Shown: piece after piece, positions 1 through 4,983 of the stretch
How the letters are laid out: every line of letters starts with the position of its first letter
How positions within the stretch are numbered: the stretch's first letter is position 1
NCBI GenBank assembly: GCA_900768525.1
Contig: CAAGDF010000068.1
Coordinates: forward strand, 1 to 7,361
Direction: 5' to 3'
From: Clostridia bacterium
GTDB taxonomy: Bacteria; Bacillota; Clostridia; Christensenellales; Borkfalkiaceae
DNA: 7,361 bases
The notes under the pieces: generated by a model
Told to the model about the DNA's origin: nothing
Databases searched by the model: none
The model's input: only the letters and a program-made list of their open reading frames with translations
Translations under genes and position numbers: made by a program

Positions 1-251
1 AAAAACGCCGATATTTACGCCCTTTTTGTCAAACTCTCGCTTGAAGTACGTCCAGTACGTCGGCGTTCGACTTTGCCAAAAATCATCGAAAATGGCGGCT
101 TTTTGGTTGCCTGCAAGTCTTACGCCCATGTTTTTAGGTAAGACAAGGCGCGCGAGTGCGTTAATACTAGACGTATAACACGCGAGCGCAACGCTGTATT
201 AGCAAAAACACGGGCGAAAGACCGAGGTTCGTTTTATTCTTGTCTGGCATA
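1..251. repeat. Structured repeat-like element at the left edge
   Basis: No family is recognised. The stretch is not normal single-gene sequence. Positions 1-138 are open on the plus strand up to a TAA at 136-138, and 1-129 are open on the minus strand in the same codon register from an ATG at 129, both running off the window edge. Positions 141-245 are closed by a 7-bp inverted repeat (AGACAAG 141-147, CTTGTCT 239-245). Inside it lie a hairpin at 158-183 (GCGT/ACGC and ATAC/GTAT arms) and a small one at 185-195 (AGCG/CGCT). The last 26 bases (226-251) match the minus strand at 4628-4653 in 25 of 26 positions, which supports repetitive nature. It could be a dispersed element, a structured RNA or the edge of a small gene. 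That it is dispersed genome-wide is inference. Confidence 0.45.
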
Positions 252-302
252 GGAGCTATATACTTTGCGTCGGCAATTACATTCGAGAAAAAACGAATAT
301 AG
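171..302 (+). other. Short plus-strand reading frame, possible C-terminal gene remnant
   Basis: The frame is open from just after a TAG at 168-170 to a TAG at 300-302, 43 codons, with no convincing start codon or ribosome binding site. The first half is unremarkable and overlaps the structured repeat. The second half, from about 228, encodes a hydrophobic stretch (FVLFLSGIGAIYFASA) followed by a charged tail ending EKKRI, which looks like a last transmembrane helix and cytoplasmic tail. A strong plus-strand terminator begins 21 bases after the stop, as expected at the end of a real transcription unit. It may be the 3' remnant of a membrane protein gene cut by the repeat, or chance. No function is assigned. 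Confidence 0.25.
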
Positions 303-322
303 ACTTGGAAAACCTTAAACTT

Positions 323-351
323 AAAACCACTCGCTCGGCGGGTGGTTTTTT
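323..351 (+). terminator. Rho-independent terminator, plus strand
   Basis: The stem is 12 bp (323-334 with 338-349, one G-U pair) around a TCG loop (335-337), running into a T tract up to 351. The minus-strand U tail is much shorter, so it acts mainly on plus-strand transcripts entering from the left. Confidence 0.85.
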
Positions 352-360
352 AACACGATA

Positions 361-409
361 AAAAAAGCCGAAGCAACTTGCTTATAATCGCAAGCAGTTT
401 CAGCTTTTT
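361..409. terminator. Probable bidirectional terminator hairpin
   Basis: The AAAAAGC/GCTTTTT arms (362-368, 403-409) enclose GAA/TTC pairing, and a perfect inner CTTGC/GCAAG stem (377-381, 390-394) carries an 8-base loop. A and T runs on both flanks would give a U tail in either direction. It lies between a plus-strand terminator and the ribokinase terminator, as expected for convergent transcription. Confidence 0.6.
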
Positions 410-428
410 GTTATATATCAAACAACAC

Positions 429-472
429 AAAAAACGACCTGTAAATGGCAAAAGTCCGCCTATAGGTCGTTT
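429..472 (-). terminator. Ribokinase terminator; copy 1 of a duplicated covarying hairpin
   Basis: A perfect 9-bp stem (432-440 AAACGACCT with 464-472 AGGTCGTTT) holds a 23-base loop. Read on the minus strand it ends in six T (434-429), 44 bases after the ribokinase stop codon, so it should end that transcript. A second copy with the same loop core and compensatory stem changes lies at 6711-6754 in the same orientation. Confidence 0.75.
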
Positions 473-515
473 ATTTAATATTTCGAGTTAATTTTACACG
501 AGAATTATACTGTTT

Positions 516-1370
516 TTATTCAACTTCTTTTCTTGTCGGAATAGATTGCTGCGCGCCCTTTCTTGTGCAGGCAATCGATGCCGCTTTGCTGCCGAATGCG
601 CAAGCCTCTTCTAATTTCATACCCTCGGAAAGTCCGACGGCAAGCCCGCCGCAAAGCGTGTCGCCCGCAGCCGTCGTATCTACGGCTTTAACCTTTATGC
701 AGGGGTAAATCTTCGCGCTTGTTTTGTCCGCGATTTCGTACCCGCGAGAGCCGAGCGTCGTTACGATTTTTTTAATACCCGCATCGAACAATGCGTCTTT
801 ACCGCCAAATATCTCGAGTTCGGTTTCGTTGGGCGTAATCAGGTCAACATAATTGAAATACGCCGAAATATCCTTGTTTGCGGGTGCGGGATTGAGTATT
901 GTAAACATACCCTTTGCCTTTGCCTGCTTTAAGCCGTAACCGATTATATCTATGGGGTTTTCAAGTTGAGTAAGATAGATATCGCCCTCTTTTGCCGTCT
1001 TTAAAAATTCGTCGATATCGGCTTCGGTCAGTAACGCGTTCGCGCCTTTATCGAGAATAATGCGATTGTTACCGCCCGTTATAACGATAACCGCGATACC
1101 CGTAGATGCATCGTTGCACTTTTTAATATACGACACGTCCGCGCCCGCCGCCGACAAGTTTTTAATAAGCGTTTCGCCGAACAAGTCGCACCCGACCGCG
1201 CCGCACATTGCAACGTTTCCGCCAAGTTTTGCCGCAGCCGCAGCTTGATTTGCGCCCTTTCCGCCGCCGTTCGTCATAAAACCGCTACCCGTTATCGTTT
1301 CGCCCTCTTTCGGCATATACGGCGTTTCGATACACAAATCCATATTCAAACTTCCGACAATGAAAATCAT
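516..1370 (-). CDS. rbsK: Ribokinase (PfkB family carbohydrate kinase)
   Basis: It phosphorylates D-ribose at O5 with ATP, feeding ribose into the pentose phosphate pathway; cytoplasmic. The 284-residue product carries the PfkB set in order: N-terminal VGSLNMD (5-11), the substrate-side GGGKGANQA (35-43), QLE (135-137), NPAP (160-163), TPNETE (179-184), TLGSRG (205-210), and the ATP/anion-hole DTTAAGDT (231-238) with D237 as catalytic base. The C-terminal GAQQSIP segment (272-278) is typical of ribokinases. The length is slightly under the usual ~300. The ATG at 1370 is chosen over an in-frame TTG at 1382 because AGAGG sits just before the ATG and nothing sits before the TTG. It is a single gene with its own promoter at 1512-1540 and a terminator at 429-472; no rbs transporter genes are nearby. 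Related sugar or nucleoside kinases are possible, but the motif set fits RbsK best. Confidence 0.92.
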   Translation of the reverse strand: MIFIVGSLNMDLCIETPYMPKEGETITGSGFMTNGGGKGANQAAAAAKLGGNVAMCGAVGCDLFGETLIKNLSAAGADVSYIKKCNDASTGIAVIVITGGNNRIILDKGANALLTEADIDEFLKTAKEGDIYLTQLENPIDIIGYGLKQAKAKGMFTILNPAPANKDISAYFNYVDLITPNETELEIFGGKDALFDAGIKKIVTTLGSRGYEIADKTSAKIYPCIKVKAVDTTAAGDTLCGGLAVGLSEGMKLEEACAFGSKAASIACTRKGAQQSIPTRKEVE

Positions 1371-1481
1371 ACTACCTCTCAATCAGTTTTTATTTTTATA
1401 AGCCCTTGCACCCGACGAAATGCAAAACACCGCCGCATTTTATTCCGACAAATATATTGTTTTTCAAGGGGGGTATGCCTT

Positions 1482-1514
1482 ACTGAAATTTTTTTCAGTG
1501 AAGTTGACTTCATT
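1482..1514. promoter_or_regulatory. Two abutting operator-like palindromes at the ribokinase start site
   Basis: ACTGAAA-TTTT-TTTCAGT (1482-1499) is a perfect inverted repeat. An 18-bp near-palindrome with one mismatch, core GAAGT-TG-ACTTC, covers 1497-1514 and overlaps the -10 box. In the minus-strand transcript both fall at or just after the predicted start site, a typical repressor position. Which regulator binds, if any, is unknown. Confidence 0.45.
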
Positions 1515-1540
1515 ATGCATTGTATTATTTTTTTTGTCAA
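1512..1540 (-). promoter_or_regulatory. Sigma-70-type promoter for ribokinase
   Basis: On the minus strand a perfect -35 TTGACA (1540-1535) is separated by exactly 17 bp from a -10 CATAAT (1517-1512). The transcript would start near 1505, leaving a leader of about 135 bases before the ATG at 1370. Confidence 0.8.
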
Positions 1541-1599
1541 CAACATTTTAAAGCGTTTAAAATTATTCGGCATTAAATTTTTAAAAAATACATATAAAA

Positions 1600-1641
1600 T
1601 GCCTATTTATCGGCATAAACTGCCTGTTTATCGACAAAAAA
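1600..1641. repeat. Tandem 21-bp imperfect direct repeat
   Basis: Two adjacent copies (1600-1620 and 1621-1641) agree at 17 of 21 positions, sharing TGCCT-TTTATCG-CA-AAA. The first copy also forms a TGCC/GGCA hairpin (1600-1615) followed on the minus strand by TTTT. It may be a weak terminator for the acetyltransferase gene or a regulator site about 60 bp upstream of the ribokinase -35. I see no stronger terminator in 1541-1662. Confidence 0.45.
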
Positions 1642-1662
1642 AACGACATACATAACAGCTCG

Positions 1663-2286
1663 TCAGGACGATCGGTTTGCTTTGTCCGACGCGTCGGGGT
1701 ATTTGATCAGGTCGTATAAAACGCCGTTATCGCCGAAACTGCGCGTGCTTGCAAGTTCCATTCCGAGATGAACGTACTTGTCGCACTTGGACTTGGCGTC
1801 GGTATCTAAAATTACGGGAATACCCAGCCTGTTGCCCTCGGCAAACGCAGCATCGAGGACTTTGCGCATATAACCTTGACCCTGAAACCGCTGCCGCACG
1901 CAAACAAGCCCGACGTAGATATAAGGCTTTTTCGCCTTGTCGAACTGCTTGCTTAAACTTGCGCCGCCCTTGGACATAATCCGCGAAAAGCGAACAATTT
2001 CCTTTAACTTCATTGCGCCGAGAAAACCTTTCGCCAGACACAGCGCGGCTTTAAGGCGAACTTTTTGTTTGGGAAGTTTGTATGCTATATACCCCTCGCC
2101 GTTATCGGTAGAATACAACATTCCGCTTTTAATCGCCATGCGCGTATACCCGCAAATGAACGCCGCAACGGCTTCGCGATTGGGAAAAGCGTCGATAAGT
2201 CCGTGTTCACCGCCGTAATCATAAAAAGCAAACGCACGCCCTATATCGCCGACGATTTCCTCGTTAATTTCGGTAACCTTTTTCAT
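1663..2286 (-). CDS. GNAT family N-acetyltransferase
   Basis: This is predicted to transfer an acetyl group from acetyl-CoA to an amine; the substrate cannot be read from the sequence. The 207-residue product has its GNAT core in the C-terminal half. Strand and motif A run over residues 123-144 (YVGLVCVRQRFQGQGYMRKVL), with RFQGQG (133-138) as the acetyl-CoA pyrophosphate-binding loop. A motif-B-like strand PVILDTDAK follows (157-165), then KYVHLGMEL (170-178), the usual helix where the acceptor side closes. The N-terminal ~115 residues are less conserved and rich in basic and alanine residues. The ATG at 2286 follows the upstream methyltransferase stop codon by one base, and its AGGA ribosome site lies inside that gene, so translation is probably coupled. 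The frame is intact and ends at TGA. No clear terminator follows. Confidence 0.88.
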   Translation of the reverse strand: MKKVTEINEEIVGDIGRAFAFYDYGGEHGLIDAFPNREAVAAFICGYTRMAIKSGMLYSTDNGEGYIAYKLPKQKVRLKAALCLAKGFLGAMKLKEIVRFSRIMSKGGASLSKQFDKAKKPYIYVGLVCVRQRFQGQGYMRKVLDAAFAEGNRLGIPVILDTDAKSKCDKYVHLGMELASTRSFGDNGVLYDLIKYPDASDKANRSS

Positions 2287-2287
2287 T

Positions 2288-2902
2288 TCATCCTTCCTTT
2301 TCGCTCTTTTTAATCACTGCCACCGCACAGGGAATTCTGCCCTTGCAAAAAGCGTATTCGGTATTTTCGTACCCCGCGTCTATAAGAAACCGCTTGTAGG
2401 TATCGAGAGTAAACTCCCGCTTGAAATCTGCGCCCGCCTTGCCGATTGCGTTCGACACTTTGTTAGTTTTGCCCTTTTCCGTTTGGTTCATATAAGTCGG
2501 AATAATGATTTTTCCGCCCGTTTTGCACACGCGGTCAAGCTCGCTTAAAGCCTTTAACGGCTCGTCTAAAAGATGAATAACGTTGGCGGCAACAACCGTA
2601 TCGAAACTCTCGTCCGCATAGGTAAGCTTTAGAATATTCGCCTGTTCAAACCGAACGTTGGAGTATTTTTTAAATTTCTTGCTCGGCTTTTTCAACATTT
2701 TTGCCGAAAAATCGGTTGCGACAAGGCTTTTGCAACGCGGAGCGATAACGCCCGTCAAAAGCCCCGTTCCGCAAGCACATTCAAGCACTTTGTCGGACGG
2801 CGAAATCCGATTTTCCACCTCGGCGCACAACGCTTTATTCGCTTTTCTGTTGATGACGTTGGCAAAAATATCGTAAACCCATGCAACATTATCCCAAAAC
2901 AT
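2288..2902 (-). CDS. Class I SAM-dependent methyltransferase (UbiE/Methyltransf_11 type)
   Basis: It uses S-adenosylmethionine to methylate an unidentified small molecule; cytoplasmic, no signal peptide. The 204-residue product shows motif I VLECACGTGLLTG (39-51), the acidic ribose-binding D64 in VATDFS (62-67), SFDTVVAANVIHLL (99-112) as motif II/post-II, and PLKALSELDRVCKTGG (115-130) leading to a motif-III strand IIIPTY (132-137). The N-terminal FWDNVAWVYD (2-11) is a common opening in this family. Length is typical and the frame has no lesion, unlike the four genes upstream. The ATG at 2902 is preceded by GGAGG at 7 bases, a near-ideal site. The acetyltransferase starts one base after its stop, so the two probably form one translational unit. 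It is likely read from the promoter at 4758-4786. Confidence 0.9.
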   Translation of the reverse strand: MFWDNVAWVYDIFANVINRKANKALCAEVENRISPSDKVLECACGTGLLTGVIAPRCKSLVATDFSAKMLKKPSKKFKKYSNVRFEQANILKLTYADESFDTVVAANVIHLLDEPLKALSELDRVCKTGGKIIIPTYMNQTEKGKTNKVSNAIGKAGADFKREFTLDTYKRFLIDAGYENTEYAFCKGRIPCAVAVIKKSEKEG

Positions 2903-2917
2903 ACAATTCCTCCGTTT

Positions 2918-3007
2918 TTATGCCACGGCGGATATAACCGCAGTTTCCGCCGCACCTTTGCTTATGCCGACCATGCAAACAATGCAAGCCCCTTCAAAAA
3001 TGGCTTT
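2918..3007 (-). other. Short open frame between genes, possible coding remnant
   Basis: After a TAA at 3008-3010 the minus strand stays open for 29 codons, ending at TAA (2918-2920), 15 bases before the methyltransferase start. The reading contains CMVGISKGAAETAV, balanced like real protein, but has no ribosome binding site and no family I recognise. It may be the tail of a lost gene or chance. Confidence 0.18.
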
Positions 3008-3014
3008 TTAATCG

Positions 3015-3400
3015 TTATTTCAGGTAATCGCCGCACTCTTTTTCGAGTTCTTTCCACACGGGGTATTCCGCTCCGTTTTCGTCGAAGAATTCTTCAAGAT
3101 CGCGGTTCAGCGCGCTCATCTCGTCGGTCGCGCTCATAGCGTGATCGGAAGCGCAAATCTTACCTAAGCGCGTGGCGCACATAAGTTTGAAAAAGCGCAG
3201 GCAAGTTTTCTTGTATGCGTCGCTTTCAAACTCTTTGTCGTCGTCGGGCAATATCTCATGTCCCGCTTTGGCTATAGCGCGGTATGGCAAAGCAGGTAAT
3301 CGCCCATATTCGGCTCGTAAACCACTTTGAATTTCATACCTTCAAAAATTTTGCTTATAAGAGCCTCGTTAGACGGCGCGCCCGTAAGCAAAATTTTCAT
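3015..3400 (-). pseudogene. Ketopantoate reductase (PanE/ApbA-like) C-terminal remnant
   Basis: Two frames together resemble the C-terminal half of a ketopantoate-reductase-like NADP-dependent dehydrogenase. From 3400 one frame reads KILLTGAPSNE ... VVYEPNMGDYLLCH and stops at a TAG (3272-3274). The shifted frame continues from about 3290 as YRAIAKAGHEILPDDD ... MCATRLGKICASDHAMS ... YPVWKELEKE and ends at TAA (3015-3017). Intact relatives, as I remember them, have about 40 further residues between these parts, so an internal deletion with frame change at about 3280-3290 is inferred. The whole N-terminal NADP-binding Rossmann half with its GxGxxG is absent. The 5' edge is fused to another gene fragment near 3395-3400. 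The family call is from pattern memory and is moderately sure; that it is broken is clear. Confidence 0.65.
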
Positions 3401-3494
3401 CGATCCAACCCGTGTTAAGCGGTTTGAAAATCTCCTTTCCGCGATACATTTTACTCATTTCTTTTCTTTGAAATTCGGTTGCTTTCTTCGACAT
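3369..3494 (-). pseudogene. Truncated N-terminal fragment, possibly MBL-fold hydrolase
   Basis: An ATG at 3494 with a strong AAAGGGG site starts one base after the O-methyltransferase stop codon, as in a genuine operon. Only 41 codons follow before TAA at 3369-3371. The first ~34 residues (with MYRGKEIFKPLNTGWIDEN at 16-34) resemble the opening of some metallo-beta-lactamase-fold hydrolases, but the HxHxDH zinc motif that would follow is missing. After IDEN the sequence passes into the ketopantoate-reductase-like fragment in another frame, so the last ~7 codons are out of context. A deletion between two neighbouring genes explains this. The family assignment is weak; the intact start with missing body is seen directly. 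Confidence 0.4.
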
Positions 3495-3495
3495 A

Positions 3496-4287
3496 TTATT
3501 CCCCTTTCTCTAAAACGATGATTTTATTTGAAATATTGCGCACGAACGGAATTTTTTTAAGCAATTTGTATACAGGCGCGAACACCGCCATACCCTCGGT
3601 GATCGAGTGCTCCGCAACAAGCCGAAAATCGGGCAAAAGCGCGACAAGGGTTTTGCCGTTCTTTGTGCCCCAACTGAATTTCGCGTGGCTGCCCTCGATT
3701 GATTTTTCCTTAAAATGCTTGACGATCATAGGATTCATCGTTTCCACAAAGACCGACGCATTTTTAAATCGGCCTGCGATTACGGCGAATATGCGTTTTA
3801 CGTCCGCTTCGCTTAAGTACATCGTCAACCCCTCGACGATGACCAAAGCGGGCGCGTCCTGCTCGGCAATAAGCGCGCCCCAATCGTCCATTGCAGACAT
3901 AGCGATTTGCGAAATCGCCCCGCTTTCGGGCAACAGCTTTTCACGCACGGCAATGGTTTCGGGCAAATCAAGGTTATACCAATGCGCATATCCGCTCATT
4001 CAATAACACCTTGTATCAAGACCGCAAGCGATATTGACCACAACCCCGCCGCGATGTTCGTTTAGCCATTCGCCGACAAGTTTATCAAGCACTATCGTCC
4101 GCGCGATAACGCCATTGTGCATTGCGGAATCCTTATCCGCAAGAGAAAAATCATAATCGATACCGCCGATAATCTCCTCGGCTTTTTCGTCGCGTATCGC
4201 GCCGCGCCCCTTGCTCTCTTTTGCACGCGCGTAAACCGTTTGCAGCATTGTTTCCGGCACACCGGATAACTTCATTTTTTCTACCAT
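3496..4287 (-). pseudogene. Class I O-methyltransferase (leucine carboxyl methyltransferase/TcmP-like) with in-frame TGA
   Basis: The product would be a SAM-dependent O-methyltransferase of the LCMT/PPM superfamily, with unknown small-molecule substrate. The opening KLSGVPETMLQTVYARAKES (6-25), the motif I region VVNIACGLDTRCY (83-95), the acidic LDLPE (106-110), and VIVEGLTMYLSE further on follow the family order. Codon 96 (4000-4002) is TGA, where relatives have arginine (GLDTR-Y-R), so CGA to TGA is the simplest cause. The frame is otherwise continuous for 263 codons, the normal length. An ATG follows the TGA directly (3997-3999), so a second fragment of 167 residues could be made by re-initiation, but it would lack the SAM motif. 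The ATG at 4287 has GGAAGG 8 bases upstream and sits 4 bases after the preceding gene. The next fragment starts 1 base after its TAA. Confidence 0.82.
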
Positions 4288-4291
4288 AGAA

Positions 4292-4707
4292 TTAACCTTC
4301 CTTTTTTGCTTTTTTACCCGCCCAAACGGCGTTAACTATCATCCATATGCAAAGTACGGCATTGCCCGAACCCTGACTAAGCACAAAATCCCAAGTGGAA
4401 ATATCCGCGCCGAACGCCTGACGAATATCGGGTATCAGCACGAAAATTATTTGAAAAACAATCATATGCAAGGCAAGCACCCGCCTCGGCATAAACGTTT
4501 TTTTCGTCAGTATCGCAAAGGCGTTTGTAAGCACCAACAAAAACATTCCCGCATAGGAAATGAACATTGCGGGTATCATTCGGCTGTAATTCGCTTGCAC
4601 CAACGCGATTGTTTCTTCACGCCGGAGTATGCCGGACAAGAATAAAACGAACCCACTGCACCGAGTATAGCGTCAATCTTATATTGCTTCAATTCGCGAA
4701 TATCCAT
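4292..4707 (-). pseudogene. Small multi-pass membrane protein, frameshifted
   Basis: Function unknown. The first frame starts at ATG 4707 (purine-rich GGCGGGGTG upstream) and reads MDIRELKQYKIDAILGAVGS over 20 codons; the rest continues in another frame (LFLSGILRREETIALV...) to TAA at 4292-4294. Adding one T to the TTTT run at 4644-4647 would join them into a 138-residue protein. That product would have about four hydrophobic segments: DAILGAVGS-LFLSGI, MIPAMFISYAGMFLLVL, LHMIVFQIIFVLI and GNAVLCIWMIVNAVWAG, then a basic GKKAKK tail. It resembles parts of DUF6796-like membrane proteins, which are longer, so an internal deletion is possible; this is a guess. The frame break lies exactly inside the 26-bp match to the left-edge repeat. 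It is the first gene after the promoter at 4758-4786. Confidence 0.6.
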
Positions 4708-4757
4708 TTTGACACCCCGCCTCACCCATTTCAATCCGCTTGTTTTCTTTTGTAATC

Positions 4758-4786
4758 ATTATATCACCGCGCAAAAATAAACTCAA
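4758..4786 (-). promoter_or_regulatory. Promoter for the 1663-4707 gene block
   Basis: On the minus strand, -35 TTGAGT (4786-4781), 17 bp, then a perfect -10 TATAAT (4763-4758). The start site would be near 4751, about 45 bases before the ATG at 4707. No other convincing promoter separates the block's genes. Confidence 0.7.
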
Positions 4787-4789
4787 GCA

Positions 4790-4805
4790 GTTAGCATTAC
4801 CTAAC
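4790..4805. promoter_or_regulatory. Inverted repeat just upstream of the -35 box
   Basis: GTTAG-CATTAC-CTAAC is a 5-bp inverted repeat with a 6-bp spacer ending 4 bp upstream of the -35 box of the block promoter. The position would suit an activator. It is short enough to be chance. Confidence 0.25.
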
Positions 4806-4823
4806 CAATAAATTATGCCTTGA

Positions 4824-4853
4824 ATTATATAAATACACCGCTCTCTCGGACAA
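4824..4853 (-). promoter_or_regulatory. Possible second, upstream promoter for the same block
   Basis: On the minus strand, TTGTCC (4853-4848), 18 bp, then a perfect TATAAT (4829-4824). The -35 match is weak, so this is a candidate tandem promoter only. Confidence 0.3.
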
Positions 4854-4879
4854 TATTATAATAATAACCGTTTGCGCAT

Positions 4880-4924
4880 AAAAAAAGGCCGCCGAATATA
4901 GCGACAGCTACGTTCGACAGCCTT
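4880..4924 (-). terminator. Rho-independent terminator of asnS
   Basis: A 12-bp stem with two G-U pairs (4885-4896 with 4913-4924) has an inner TAGC/GCTA extension in its loop. On the minus strand it runs into seven T (4886-4880). It lies 60 bases after the asnS stop. Confidence 0.9.
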
Positions 4925-4953
4925 GTATTTTGTTTTAATTTGAAACGGCACGC

Positions 4954-4978
4954 GCCTGCGGTTAATCGCAACCGCGGC
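4954..4978. other. GC-rich hairpin directly after asnS
   Basis: A perfect GCGGTT/AACCGC stem (4958-4963, 4970-4975) is extended by GCC/GGC (4954-4956, 4976-4978) across one bulged base, with a 6-base loop. It begins 5 bases after the asnS stop codon and has no U tract, so it is more likely a 3'-end stabilising structure than a terminator. Confidence 0.45.
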
Positions 4979-4983
4979 AAAAA

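Noticed and set aside
1379..1573. Minus-strand open frame of 64 codons upstream of ribokinase
   Set aside because: It covers the ribokinase promoter's -10 region and leader, has no ribosome binding site and no protein-like motif.
1245..1655. Plus-strand open frame of 136 codons
   Set aside because: It is antisense to the ribokinase start and its spacer, and the composition looks like a shadow frame.
3496..4287. Recoding of UGA (selenocysteine or altered code)
   Set aside because: The family residue at this place is arginine, no SECIS-like hairpin is apparent just downstream, and TGA serves as a normal stop for genes in the window.
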